Below are positions 16,038 to 25,953 of a stretch of DNA of 64,000 bases, piece after piece. This DNA is from Candidatus Sumerlaea chitinivorans. GTDB lineage: Bacteria; Sumerlaeota; Sumerlaeia; Sumerlaeales; Sumerlaeaceae. Both the position numbers and the translations under genes were made by a program. The notes under the pieces were generated by a model. The model made no database searches. It saw nothing but the letters and a program-made list of their open reading frames with translations, and had not been told where the DNA came from. The stretch is taken from positions 1,889,144 to 1,953,143 of the forward strand of contig CP030759.1 in assembly GCA_003290465.1 (NCBI GenBank), written 5' to 3'. Every line of letters begins with the position of its first letter. Position 1 is the stretch's first letter.

Positions 16038-18797
16038 ATGACTTCACATCCGGTTGATAGTTACTCGACATGCACGACGCTGAAATGCGGCAATCAATCC
16101 TACGAAATTTTCTCACTGGCGCGCTTGAGTGGCAAGGATGCAGAGCGGGTGAGCCGTTTGCCCATTTCGCTGCGCGTCCTTTTGGAAAACCTGCTTCGCC
16201 ATGACGATGGGTCCGAGCTGGTCGGCAAATCCATTCGCGCACTCATTGAGTGGAATCCACAGGCGGAGCCGGATACTGAAATCGGCTTCACCGTGGGGCG
16301 CGTATTGCTGCAGGATTTCACGGGCGTTCCTTGTGTTGCGGACTTGGCCGCCATGCGCGACGCTGTCGCGAAGGTGGGAGGCGATCCCACGGTGGTGAAT
16401 CCGCTGCAGCCCGTTGACCTTGTCATCGATCATTCGGTGCAGGTGGACGTTTTTGGTCGTCCGGACGCTGCCGCGCTGAATTCAAAGCTCGAGTACGAAC
16501 GCAACCGGGAACGGTACGTTTTTCTGCGTTGGGGGGCTAATGCTTTTCGCAATTTCCGCGTCGTGCCACCGGACACGGGAATCGTCCATCAAGTGAACAT
16601 CGAGTTTCTGGCGCCGGTGGTGGCAACGCAAGTTGTCAACGGGCGCCTACGGGCTTTCTTCGACACTCTCGTGGGAACTGATTCCCACACTCCGATGGTC
16701 AACGCATTAGGCGTGTTGGGATGGGGTGTAGGTGGCATAGAGGCTGAAGCCGCGATGCTGGGTCAGCCCATCTCCATGCTGATCCCGCAAGTTGTCGGAG
16801 TTCACCTGAAAGGTCGTCTGCCGGCAGGAGCGACCGCAACCGACTTGGTCCTCACCATCACGCAGCGGCTTCGCCAGCATGGCGTGGTGGGCAAATTTGT
16901 GGAGTACTTCGGCGACGGACTGGATTCGCTTAGCGTGGCGGATCGCGCCACAGTCGCGAATATGTCCCCCGAATACGGTGCCACGGTGGGCTTTTTCCCG
17001 GTGGACGAGCAAACGTTGGAGTACTTGCGCTTCACTGGCCGTAGCGAAGAACAGATCGCGCTGGTGGAAGCCTACTGGAAAGAGCAGGGGATGTTCCGCA
17101 CGCGCGGGGCTGCGCCGCTTCAGTACTCTGCCGTGATCGAGATTGATCTCGGCGCAATTGAGCCGTGCATCGCCGGCCCGCGACGCCCCCATGACCGTGT
17201 TCCTTTGGCCAATGCCAAAGCAAGTTGGCGCAAAGCTTTGGGCGAATACTTGGTTTCCAAAGGTCAGGCGACCGCAGAAGACGCCGCAGCGTTTGAAAAA
17301 GGCTCGGTCGCCCCGGACAGTGTGTTCGCGCGGAAGGTGTCGGTGGAGTGTGATGGGAACTCGTTCGAGATGGGACACGGCCACGTCGTAATTAGTGCTA
17401 TCACGAGTTGCACAAATACGTCGAACCCCTCTGTACTGGTCGCCGCAGGATTACTGGCGCGCAAAGCTCGCGAGCGTGGTTTGCGCACCAAACCGTGGGT
17501 AAAAACAAGTCTCGCCCCTGGCTCGCAGGCCGTCACCGAGTACCTACGGGAAAGCGGTTTGTTACGTTCGCTGGAGGAGCTGGGCTTCCATGTCGTGGGG
17601 TATGGATGCACGACGTGCATCGGTAACAGCGGCCCACTGCCGCAACCCGTCTCGGAGGCCATTCAGCGGGGGGATTTGGTTGCAGCGGCGGTCCTGTCGG
17701 GGAACCGCAATTTTGAGGGACGCATCCACGCTCAGGTGCGTGCAAACTATTTAGCCTCTCCCCCCCTGGTGGTGTCGTACGCGCTGGCTGGCACCGTGGA
17801 CATTGACTTCCAAAACGAGCCAATCGGTGTGGGCTCGGACGGCCAGCCGGTGTATCTGCGCGATCTGTGGCCGACACCCGAGGAGGTTATCGCGACGGTT
17901 CAAGCCTCTGTGCATTCGGAAATGTTTCGTCGCATTTACAGCAACGTCTTTGAAGGGGACGAAAACTGGCGAGCCATCGAAGCCCCGCAGGGTCTGCGTT
18001 ACGCATGGGATGAGTCCTCCACCTACATCAAACGCCCACCCTTTTTCGATGAGGTCGCTTTGGAGCCGACGCCGCCCAGCGATATCGTCGGAGCCCGCGC
18101 GCTGGCCGTGCTGGGTCATAGCGTCACGACGGACCACATTTCACCGGCCGGCTCAATTGCGAAACAAAGCCCAGCGGCTCAGTATCTGATGAGCTTAGGA
18201 GTAGAACCGAAAGACTTCAATTCCTACGGCGCACGCCGCGGCAATCATGAAGTCATGGTGCGCGGCACCTTTGCGAACATTCGCCTGCGCAACGAGCTGG
18301 TGCCGGGCGTCGAAGGCGGCTTCACGGTCCACCTTCCCGACGGTGAACAGATGACGATCTACGACGCCGCCATGCGCTACAAAGCCGAAGGGGTGCCGCT
18401 GATTGTGATCGCTGGGCAGGAATATGGCTCGGGTTCCTCACGCGACTGGGCAGCGAAAGGAACCGCACTCTTAGGAGTTCGTGCTGTGATCGCGGAGAGC
18501 TTCGAACGCATCCACCGAAGCAATCTGGTGGGCATGGGAATCCTGCCGCTTCAGTTCGAGCCGGGTCAGTCGCGCCACACACTTGGTTTGACGGGCCGGG
18601 AAACTTACGACATTTTGGGCATCGCGGATGCGTTAGCGCCCGGGTGCAAACTGCGCGTGCTTGCGCACGGCGAGGCCGGCCAGACCGTCGAGTTCTGGGT
18701 GCGTGCCCGGATCGATACGCCTAATGAGTTGGCCTACTATCGCAATGGTGGAATCCTGCCGTACGTCTTCCGTCAACTCGTGCGCGCAAAGGCATAA
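16038..18797 (+). CDS. acnA: Aconitate hydratase A
   Basis: 919 residues, the length of the AcnA/IRP1 type. The three [4Fe-4S] cysteines are visible in SAITSCTNTSNPSVLV and VGYGCTTCIGNSGPL. Substrate-binding segments DSHTPMVNALGVLGWGVGG and QEYGSGSSRDWAAKGTALLG (swivelling domain) are intact. It interconverts citrate and isocitrate in the TCA cycle. An in-frame ATG lies just after GCACGAGC; no strong Shine-Dalgarno is seen. No other TCA gene is nearby, and the gene stands alone between tolB and argB. Confidence 0.97.
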   Translation: MTSHPVDSYSTCTTLKCGNQSYEIFSLARLSGKDAERVSRLPISLRVLLENLLRHDDGSELVGKSIRALIEWNPQAEPDTEIGFTVGRVLLQDFTGVPCVADLAAMRDAVAKVGGDPTVVNPLQPVDLVIDHSVQVDVFGRPDAAALNSKLEYERNRERYVFLRWGANAFRNFRVVPPDTGIVHQVNIEFLAPVVATQVVNGRLRAFFDTLVGTDSHTPMVNALGVLGWGVGGIEAEAAMLGQPISMLIPQVVGVHLKGRLPAGATATDLVLTITQRLRQHGVVGKFVEYFGDGLDSLSVADRATVANMSPEYGATVGFFPVDEQTLEYLRFTGRSEEQIALVEAYWKEQGMFRTRGAAPLQYSAVIEIDLGAIEPCIAGPRRPHDRVPLANAKASWRKALGEYLVSKGQATAEDAAAFEKGSVAPDSVFARKVSVECDGNSFEMGHGHVVISAITSCTNTSNPSVLVAAGLLARKARERGLRTKPWVKTSLAPGSQAVTEYLRESGLLRSLEELGFHVVGYGCTTCIGNSGPLPQPVSEAIQRGDLVAAAVLSGNRNFEGRIHAQVRANYLASPPLVVSYALAGTVDIDFQNEPIGVGSDGQPVYLRDLWPTPEEVIATVQASVHSEMFRRIYSNVFEGDENWRAIEAPQGLRYAWDESSTYIKRPPFFDEVALEPTPPSDIVGARALAVLGHSVTTDHISPAGSIAKQSPAAQYLMSLGVEPKDFNSYGARRGNHEVMVRGTFANIRLRNELVPGVEGGFTVHLPDGEQMTIYDAAMRYKAEGVPLIVIAGQEYGSGSSRDWAAKGTALLGVRAVIAESFERIHRSNLVGMGILPLQFEPGQSRHTLGLTGRETYDILGIADALAPGCKLRVLAHGEAGQTVEFWVRARIDTPNELAYYRNGGILPYVFRQLVRAKA

Positions 18798-19007
18798 GGA
18801 AAGCCCCACGGGTGTGAGATAGGGTCTTCGCTGACGGATCGGGAATCTGCCCCCGTCGCTTTGTCGGAAAGCTGGTGCGAAAGAGAAAAGGGTTGAAAGT
18901 GGGCGGACTCGTGTGAGGTCCGTCGCTATAGATGCGGGCTTGACGCTTCGCTTCTGTGGCGACTTTTGGAGTGCGATATGATTCTGAAGTGACGAAGGAG
19001 TTCGGCA

Positions 19008-19928
19008 ATGTCCGATGCGTATGAACCGGTAGACTTGCGTAAGCTTCCGATCGAGAAACTCATCGAACGCTCTCAGGCGCTGGTCGAAGCTCTACCGTAT
19101 ATCCATCAGTTTCGTGGGGCCACAATTGTCATCAAGTATGGCGGGCACGCGATGGTGGACCCTGCGCTCAAAGCAAACATCATTCAGGACATCGCCCTGA
19201 TGGCAAGTGTGGGGATGCATCCGGTGGTCGTCCATGGCGGTGGCCCGGAGATCACTGCCCACATGAAAAAGTTGGGGCTGAAACCGCAATTCGTTGAAGG
19301 CCAACGTGTCACAGATGCCGAGACACTCGATGTGGCCGAAATGGTGCTGGCCGGAAAGATCAACAGCGAGATCACGCTTGCCTTGAACCGAGCAGGGATT
19401 CGGGCCTGTGGATTGTCCGGCAAGGACATGGGGCTCGTATTGGCGCGCAAGCTCTACCACCAGCCCCACGAGGGAGCCCCACCAGTGGACATTGGATTTG
19501 TCGGCGATGTTGTGCGGATTGACCCCACGATCCTTCAGATCTTCAAAGAGCACCAGATTGTCCCCGTCGTTTCGCCGATCGGAGTGGACGAAAACGGCCA
19601 GACCTACAACATCAATGCGGATACGGTGGCGTCGGACATTGCGGCCGCTCTTCAAGCTGACAAATTCATTCTGCTCACCGACGTGCGTGGCATCCTTCGT
19701 GACCGCAAAGACGAGAGCACCCTCATCAATTCGCTCCGTATGGAAGAGATCGAACCCCTGATCCAACAGGGAGTGATTGACGGGGGGATGATTCCGAAGG
19801 TCCGCGCTTGTTTGGATGCCCTAAAGGCAGGGGTGAAGAAGACGCACATTCTGGACGGGCGTCTGCCTCACTCGCTGCTTCTCGAAATCTTCACCGATCG
19901 CGGTATCGGCACCCAGATTATCCCCTAA
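19008..19928 (+). CDS. argB: Acetylglutamate kinase
   Basis: 306 residues with amino-acid-kinase motifs: TIVIKYGGHAM, PVVVHGGGPEITAHMKKLG, an arginine-pathway signature RVTDAETLDVAEMVLAGKIN and GMIPKVRACLDAL near the C-terminus. It phosphorylates N-acetylglutamate in arginine synthesis. The N-terminal helix (IEKLIERSQALVEALPYI) resembles that of arginine-sensitive, hexameric forms, which suggests feedback inhibition. AAGGAG lies 7 bases before the ATG. A 6-base hairpin at 19966-19981 follows the gene but lacks a T-tract. No other arg gene is in the window. Confidence 0.97.
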   Translation: MSDAYEPVDLRKLPIEKLIERSQALVEALPYIHQFRGATIVIKYGGHAMVDPALKANIIQDIALMASVGMHPVVVHGGGPEITAHMKKLGLKPQFVEGQRVTDAETLDVAEMVLAGKINSEITLALNRAGIRACGLSGKDMGLVLARKLYHQPHEGAPPVDIGFVGDVVRIDPTILQIFKEHQIVPVVSPIGVDENGQTYNINADTVASDIAAALQADKFILLTDVRGILRDRKDESTLINSLRMEEIEPLIQQGVIDGGMIPKVRACLDALKAGVKKTHILDGRLPHSLLLEIFTDRGIGTQIIP

Positions 19929-20056
19929 GGAAAATCGAAGGGGCGGTCGGGTTTGCGGGATATCAACTCAAGCAGTTGAGTGCGCTTGGTGCGGATTTCC
20001 GTCGTGTGAACAGACATTATTGGATGGTGCGGTGGGAGTCGTTTTGCGCAGCTAAC

Positions 20057-21061
20057 TCAAAAGTCACTTTCCCGGCGCAGGACTTCCGCATAGTCGAGAC
20101 GTTTTTTTGAGCACACAAAGTCTGGCTGCTTTGTGATCTCCAAGAGTTTGCGACGCAACTGCTCGGGTGTAAAAGGCTTTTCAATGTACTCGCATGCACC
20201 CAGATTAAATGCTTTTTGGATCGCCTGAAAGTCGGAACGCGACGAGACGTAGACGATACGGACGGCGCGCAGGCGGCGATTGGTGCGAATGAGTTGCGCT
20301 ACCTGAAATCCGGTAAGCTTCGGCATCATGATATCTAACAAAAGAATGTCAGGTTGGTAGGCAAAGATCTTCTCGATCGCCAGCTCTGGGTCGGTTGCCG
20401 TGATAATCTCGTAGTCGTCACGCAGAATTGACTTAACGTAGTTGACGGTATCCAAGTCGTCATCCACGGCAAGCACCCGGACTCGGCGAGGAGCAGCCGT
20501 GCCACGAAGTTGCTCCATGAGGGAACGAGAAGGGGCTGTTTTGGTCACGTTCGGCTCCGCCATTGGCGTGACCGCCTCCGGGCTCTGCTCGCTACGCATT
20601 TGCGGTGCGAGGGAAGATCCCGTAGCAGTAAGCTCCTGCAGTGAGAACCGCTTCGGCTGGGGCTGGACGCGATGTTTCTCCACAAGCTCGCGTACTCGGC
20701 TCAACAGCTGGGACGTTTCAAAGGGTTTCGGCAAAAAAAAGTCACCCCCTGCAAGCATCGCCTCCCGAACCGCATCATTGTCCGTGCGCGCAGTTAGAAA
20801 AAGAATGGGGACATTTGCGTAGCGTGCGTCTTTGCGAATCGCCCGGCTGGTATCAAAGCCGTCCAGCACAGGCATCATCACGTCCATGACGATTACGTCG
20901 GGTTCGTATTCGTGAATCCGCTCCAAGGCAGCCACTCCACTCGGAGCGACGACTACGTCATATTCGGAGGCAAGGGTGGTGCGTACGACAAGCGCAATAT
21001 CCGGATCATCATCCACAACCAGCACGCGTAAGCGCGTGTTGTCATTTGCCGGAGCTTGCAT
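20057..21061 (-). CDS. Tandem CheY-like receiver protein without output domain
   Basis: 334 residues with two receiver domains. The first, residues 10-125, has VLVVDDDPD, the phosphoacceptor in VIVMDVMMPVLDGF, FLTAR and KPF. A Pro/Ser-rich linker of ~60 residues follows. The second, about 193-310, has VLAVDDDLD, LLLDIMMPKLTGF, YVSSR and EKPF. All acidic pocket, Asp, Thr/Ser and Lys positions are present in both, so both look phosphorylatable. No DNA-binding or enzymatic output is present. It could act as a phosphorelay hub or as a CheY-like effector, for example for pilus-driven motility. It ends a minus-strand series after two TPR membrane proteins and a glycosyltransferase. No histidine kinase is in the window. 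Confidence 0.9.
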   Translation of the reverse strand: MQAPANDNTRLRVLVVDDDPDIALVVRTTLASEYDVVVAPSGVAALERIHEYEPDVIVMDVMMPVLDGFDTSRAIRKDARYANVPILFLTARTDNDAVREAMLAGGDFFLPKPFETSQLLSRVRELVEKHRVQPQPKRFSLQELTATGSSLAPQMRSEQSPEAVTPMAEPNVTKTAPSRSLMEQLRGTAAPRRVRVLAVDDDLDTVNYVKSILRDDYEIITATDPELAIEKIFAYQPDILLLDIMMPKLTGFQVAQLIRTNRRLRAVRIVYVSSRSDFQAIQKAFNLGACEYIEKPFTPEQLRRKLLEITKQPDFVCSKKRLDYAEVLRRESDF

Positions 21062-21204
21062 CGCTAGTCAGCAACCTCACCTGCTTAAGCTTGAGTGAGC
21101 CCATCCGCCCCTCAGCCTCAAGACATCGCTCCGCTTCGTGAGCATACTCAAATATCAACGTATGGAACATCGTTTGTGACCGTGTCACCGCAAAAACACA
21201 CGCA

Positions 21205-23229
21205 TTAATGTTTTCCACCCGCTTCTTCTTGGCGGCGCTTGGCCTCGCGCGCCTCACGGAGCTTGGCGCGGGCTTCTTCGTGCTCTGGGTTGATGGCTGC
21301 CGCGATGGACAGAAAGTGAACTGCCTGTTTGTAATTGCTCTCCTCCATGGCACGCAGGCCACGTTCGAATTGCTCCCGGAAAATCTTTTCGGTGTAGTCG
21401 TCGGCTTGAGCATCTTTAGCCCCACCGGAACTGACGACAACGTAGGAGGAAGGTTCGGCGGGCTGCGGCGAAGTCGGCTCTGCTGCTGCCCCTCCCACGC
21501 TCGGCAAGGTACGTGTTTCCTCCAAGTATTCGTCGGCAACGGGGGTAGGGATCGCTTTCGTTTCGCCAAGCGCCTCGTCGAGTTCAATCGAAGTCGGCGG
21601 AACAGACGGTGCCACTTGCTGTCCGGTAGTGGGTGTCAGGGGCGCCGGTTTGGGTTCCTGAGCATGGTACGTTTCCTCGGTTGGTTTCTCGGCAGGTTTC
21701 GCAGGCATCACTGAAAGCTCGTCAAGTTCTCCATCAGCAATTGCCGAAAACGAAATTCCCTGCTCAGAGCTGGCACTAGGCCGTTCTGGCTCTGGCAACT
21801 CCTCTGCTGGTGCGGACTGCGGAGCCGCGGAGGGTAGCTCAATTGTGGGAAGTTCAGAAAACGTTTCTGCTTCAGCCTCTTTCGCCTGAACGTCCGCTGA
21901 AAGCCCCGCGGGTTTTTCCCCGAGGATGTCCTCGAGCTGGATGACAGGCCCCTCAGCAAGAGGCCGCGGGGGCACTTGAGGAGCATATTCAGTTTCGTCC
22001 GATTCCAACGGAAGCTCGATCGAGCCTTTGTCCGACTCTTGTGGGGAAGGCGCCGAGGCCCCGCTCTCCGAGACAGGGCGAATCACGATCCGGCTATCCT
22101 CGAAACTGGTTTGATAGCCGGAACTCGCAGCGGTTCCTGCTTTAGCTTCCGACGTAGGGAGGGGTGCTTCTGGTTCCTCTGTTGGCAGAGAAATCCCCAA
22201 ATCTTCGAATGATACGACAGAGGGAACACCGGCTGGCTGGGGCTTCTCTTCAGGTTGGGGCCCACCCCCAAGCGGCATGGAGAACTCCTCATCTTCGGGA
22301 ACCTCGGGGACTTCAGGGCCTTGGGGCATCGTAGGTTTCGGCTGGCTCTGGGCTTGAGCCTCTGGGGTCACACCAGTGCTGAAAAGCCCTTCAGGTTGGG
22401 GAAAAGACAACGAAGTGCCACCTAACGGGGATGGCGTACCGAGGGAAAGCCCCGTTCCGAGGCCCCACGCCGCGGGCTCAGATTTGCCGGGTTGCCCTAA
22501 GGAGGGCGCTTCGACCTCGGGGGCGAGTTCCCTTGTGGGCTCGGGCTCAAGAGTGCCTTGGGATTCCTCAACGGACTCGCTTGGCTCCACCTCAGACTCT
22601 CTGGCTAAACGTTTCCGGAGAAGCACAACCACGCCCCCAATGACCGCAAGGAGTATCACACCTGCCCCCCCCAATAGCCAAGGCGAATTGAGGAGATTTG
22701 TTTGAGCGACGAATGAGCGGTCACCTGCACGCACGCCCTCACTGGACCCTACAGGTGTTGGAGTTAGTGGGGCTACCGGTGAGGGGACTGGCGTGACGGA
22801 ACGCATGATGGGGCTCACCGGTGCGACTGAAGGCGTTGTTCCAGCTTCCCGGTTCAGGACATCAGCTTCAGTGCCGATTTGTGCTTGTGCAAGTTTTTCG
22901 CGGGCCCATTCCCGATATAACCGCACACTGGGATTGCCCGGCTCAATGAGTTCTGCAACTTCGACTGCGGTGAGAACTGCCCGATAGTCGCCGCGAGCAA
23001 ATGCTTCACGGATCTTATCCAACGCTTGTTCCAAGCGCTCCCGGCGTGCCACGGTCTCCACATCTGGGGCTGGACTCGTTGCAACCGGCGCTGCCGGCGC
23101 CGCGGGCAGGCCTTGCAGCTCGTTTTGAGACCATACGGAAGTTGGTCCAAGGCATGCCCCAAGCAATAGCCCGAGGCCTCCCCTCTGGAGGAATCTCCAC
23201 AACTTATTTGGGCAGACCTGATTTAGCAT
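21205..23229 (-). CDS. TPR membrane protein with long acidic Pro/Glu-rich region
   Basis: 674 residues. Signal-like N-terminus (LGLLLGACLGPTSVWSQ), then a helical repeat (RLEQALDKIREAFARGDYRA; VEVAELIEPGNPSVRLYREW). A membrane span SPWLLGGAGVILLAVIGGVV ends in LLRKR at about residue 205. About 400 residues of low-complexity Pro/Glu/Ser sequence follow, with recurring short motifs such as SFEDLGISLP and IQLEDILGEKP. A final TPR (GLRAMEESNYKQAVHFLSIA, then AINPEHEEARAKLREAREA) closes it. The FimV protein of type IV pilus systems has a similar layout (periplasmic part, one span, acidic cytoplasmic part, C-terminal TPR), though no LysM domain is visible here. FimV-like is an inference. Confidence 0.65.
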   Translation of the reverse strand: MLNQVCPNKLWRFLQRGGLGLLLGACLGPTSVWSQNELQGLPAAPAAPVATSPAPDVETVARRERLEQALDKIREAFARGDYRAVLTAVEVAELIEPGNPSVRLYREWAREKLAQAQIGTEADVLNREAGTTPSVAPVSPIMRSVTPVPSPVAPLTPTPVGSSEGVRAGDRSFVAQTNLLNSPWLLGGAGVILLAVIGGVVVLLRKRLARESEVEPSESVEESQGTLEPEPTRELAPEVEAPSLGQPGKSEPAAWGLGTGLSLGTPSPLGGTSLSFPQPEGLFSTGVTPEAQAQSQPKPTMPQGPEVPEVPEDEEFSMPLGGGPQPEEKPQPAGVPSVVSFEDLGISLPTEEPEAPLPTSEAKAGTAASSGYQTSFEDSRIVIRPVSESGASAPSPQESDKGSIELPLESDETEYAPQVPPRPLAEGPVIQLEDILGEKPAGLSADVQAKEAEAETFSELPTIELPSAAPQSAPAEELPEPERPSASSEQGISFSAIADGELDELSVMPAKPAEKPTEETYHAQEPKPAPLTPTTGQQVAPSVPPTSIELDEALGETKAIPTPVADEYLEETRTLPSVGGAAAEPTSPQPAEPSSYVVVSSGGAKDAQADDYTEKIFREQFERGLRAMEESNYKQAVHFLSIAAAINPEHEEARAKLREAREAKRRQEEAGGKH

Positions 23230-23370
23230 CGCTTCTCAATATTCAAATCTTGCTCTAAGCGTTACGTCTTATCCGTGTGACCCACAACTTTTCATGCAAG
23301 CGTATTTCAGCAACCGCGGGGGGCCAAGAATCGCTTCCACGGGCGATTCGTCAGGACAGCCGCGGCCTCC

Positions 23371-25953
23371 CTACGCCTTTTGCCCGAGGCGCTGAAGCCT
23401 CTCAATTTTCGATACCACTTCGCGGTAACCAGCGTCCACCCGAAAAACGCGCTTGTAGAGCTGAAGAGCCAGTTGGAATTCCTTATCCTCTTCCATGAGC
23501 TCAGCAGTTCGGTAGAGCAAGGCTTTGAGTTTGGCCTGCTCATCGGCTTGCTGATCGACGCGAAGCTCGACATCGCGGAGAGTTTCCTCAGCTTCGTTGA
23601 ACAACCCCTTTGAAGCCAAGACGTAGGCGAGTTTTGCCAAGGCGACATTGTGAAGAGCAGGATCCTGAGCAGCGCGTTGGTAGTGCACAATCGCATCATT
23701 CAGCATACCGAAATCATGCGCTAAGTCACCAAGTTCCATATGAAGAACCGGAGCATTTGGGGGCGAATCATCGAGCAACCGCTTGAGTTCTTCCATCCGT
23801 GCCCGCCTCTGAGCTTCCTCCAACTCCCGCATACGCCGCCGGATTTCCACATTCTCTGCGTCCAGTGCCAAGACACGCGCGAGATACGTCAATGCCTCTT
23901 CGTAGCGCCGCTCGCCCGCTGCAAATTCCGCGAGCTGGGTCAACAGCTGCTTGTCGTTGGGGCGATGTTTCAGGAGTTCAATCCCAGTCTCTTTCGCATG
24001 TTCAAGGTCGCGAATCGCGCAATAGAGTTTGAACTCAAGCTCAAGCACTTCGGGTGTCACAGCCCCCCCGGCCTCACGATAGCGCGACAGATAATCCAAA
24101 GCGCGCACTTCGCTCCCGTGGTCTGCCTCATACCGCGCCAAATAGAGAAGCGAGGGACAGTGGTCGGGTTTGCCACGCAGAATCTTAAGCGCCCCTTCAT
24201 GAAGGATTTTTTCTGGGTGGAGTGCATCCGCGGCCATCATTTCGTGAAGCTCAAAAACTTTGTCCCAGTTCTGCTCGCGGAAGTTGATGTCAGCGAGATA
24301 ATTCAGAAGTCGGAAATTCTTGCCGTGGCGTGCGAGCATCTTCTCGAGTTCTTCGACGACGCGGTCCCGTAATTCCGGCTGGCGGGAGAGTAACTCCTCG
24401 AGCCCAACGACGACGCGCTCGGTGAAACCCAGCGCCACGAGGCGGTCGTAATACTCAAAGCGGATATCAAGGTCATCGGGATGCTTTTGAACTTTTCTTT
24501 CAAGCTCTTCGAGTTCTTTTTGGGTCAGACGTTGCCGAATACGCGATTCGAGCCCGGTAATTTTTCCGCGAATCTCTTGGTCATCATCCTCTTGGAGAGA
24601 CCGCGCCGCTTTCAGCTCTTCGAGCGCCTCCTCGAGACGGTCCGTCTCGTAATACGACGCTGCAAGTAAGTAGCGGGCCTCCATTGACCGGATCAGATCC
24701 GCTTCAGTTCGCACGAGGCGCTCAACCCGGCCGTAATTGGCCAACGCAAAGTGTTCGTTCAAAACTTCGAGTTTTTCTTCATGGTTCGCAGCTCGCAGTT
24801 CTACCAGCATGTCCAACTGGGCTAAGATGTCGTCGCGCAGTCCCTTAAGGCGGCAGATCTCGATAAGAGCCCGGCGATAGCCCGGATTTTCTGGCTGGAT
24901 GAGAACCAGCCGTTCCAGTAGCTGCCGCTGCTCATCAAGCTCACCATTTTGGTAACAGAGTTCGACAAGTGCCTCGAGGCTCTCGACATCGCGGGGATGT
25001 TGTTCCAAAAGACGGTAGTAACACGCCTTGGCGCGGTTGAAAGGGACGCCTTCGCGCTCAAATTCACGGGCCAGCTCGCGAATTGTGGCCACGTCGTTCG
25101 TTTCAAAGGCGAGATCGAGCAAGGTCTCTGTCCACCGGCGCCGGTCTTCCAGCGGTAGCCCTTTGATGGCGGCAATCGCTTTAGTTTTTTGACCTGTTTC
25201 GCTCCATAAAGTGATCAGCTTCCTAAAAAGGTTTTGGGATGGAGCTTGGTGGTAGGCATCTTCATAGTACCGTGCAGCCCCCTCCAGATCTCCGCACGCT
25301 TCCGCGGCATGGGCCAGCGCGCGACACAGATCGGGGTCCCTAGCCCCGTCCTCATAAGCTTGCTGAAGCAAATCTTGGGCGTTTTGGCACTTTCCGAGGC
25401 GGGCTAAGCACATTCCCAAGAGGTTTTCTGCCTGCCGGTTGGAAGGCAAAAGCATGAGAGCAAGACGAGTCCAAAGAAGCGCAATGGAGGTGGGAGCAGA
25501 CTCAAAGGCTGTGGTGGCGAGCCGGAGGGCGAAACGCCCTAACATACGCTCAGCATGCAGCCATCCCACCGCAAAGCCCACAACAAGCACCCCGGCTACC
25601 GCAAATGCGACGAAATTCTCGGGCGAGACCTGAAACCGCCCCAGAAAGTAGCCAGCAAGGAATAGGAAAAATGAGAGAGCGAGCACGAAGGTACGCACGC
25701 GTGGCCGTTGCGCACGACGCATGTCGAGCCCGAGCGCATACGCCAAAGCGGTAAGGCCAATGCACAAGAACGCAATTCCCCCTGCAGTGAGGCTTCCATA
25801 TTCAATGAGCGTCTCATAGAGATCCCGGTTGGTTGCCCCGTCGCTCCAAATCACATAGTTCAGGTAAGCCCCCGCAACATTCGCGGCGAAAGCCAGCAAT
25901 GTCAGTAGGGAAAACCAACAATTTCGCTTTCGGCTATGCCTCGCTGTGGCCAT
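23371..25953 (-). CDS. Membrane protein with four N-terminal spans and long TPR array
   Basis: 860 residues. Four hydrophobic helices occupy roughly residues 12-36, 53-76, 86-105 and 113-133. The rest is a TPR superhelix of well over fifteen repeats, for example AENLLGMCLARLGKCQNAQD, RYEEALTYLARVLALDAENV and ALQLYKRVFRVDAGYREVVS. It most likely faces the cytoplasm and serves as a scaffold. The ATG at 25953 overlaps the end of the upstream glycosyltransferase by 20 bases, so the two are probably coupled. The C-terminal repeat resembles the one that precedes the kinase domain in the protein at 46.8 kb. No enzymatic motif seen. Confidence 0.75.
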   Translation of the reverse strand: MATARHSRKRNCWFSLLTLLAFAANVAGAYLNYVIWSDGATNRDLYETLIEYGSLTAGGIAFLCIGLTALAYALGLDMRRAQRPRVRTFVLALSFFLFLAGYFLGRFQVSPENFVAFAVAGVLVVGFAVGWLHAERMLGRFALRLATTAFESAPTSIALLWTRLALMLLPSNRQAENLLGMCLARLGKCQNAQDLLQQAYEDGARDPDLCRALAHAAEACGDLEGAARYYEDAYHQAPSQNLFRKLITLWSETGQKTKAIAAIKGLPLEDRRRWTETLLDLAFETNDVATIRELAREFEREGVPFNRAKACYYRLLEQHPRDVESLEALVELCYQNGELDEQRQLLERLVLIQPENPGYRRALIEICRLKGLRDDILAQLDMLVELRAANHEEKLEVLNEHFALANYGRVERLVRTEADLIRSMEARYLLAASYYETDRLEEALEELKAARSLQEDDDQEIRGKITGLESRIRQRLTQKELEELERKVQKHPDDLDIRFEYYDRLVALGFTERVVVGLEELLSRQPELRDRVVEELEKMLARHGKNFRLLNYLADINFREQNWDKVFELHEMMAADALHPEKILHEGALKILRGKPDHCPSLLYLARYEADHGSEVRALDYLSRYREAGGAVTPEVLELEFKLYCAIRDLEHAKETGIELLKHRPNDKQLLTQLAEFAAGERRYEEALTYLARVLALDAENVEIRRRMRELEEAQRRARMEELKRLLDDSPPNAPVLHMELGDLAHDFGMLNDAIVHYQRAAQDPALHNVALAKLAYVLASKGLFNEAEETLRDVELRVDQQADEQAKLKALLYRTAELMEEDKEFQLALQLYKRVFRVDAGYREVVSKIERLQRLGQKA

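Noticed and set aside
16707-17384. 225-codon minus-strand ORF inside acnA
   Set aside because: Shadow; acnA carries all iron-sulfur ligands in the other strand.
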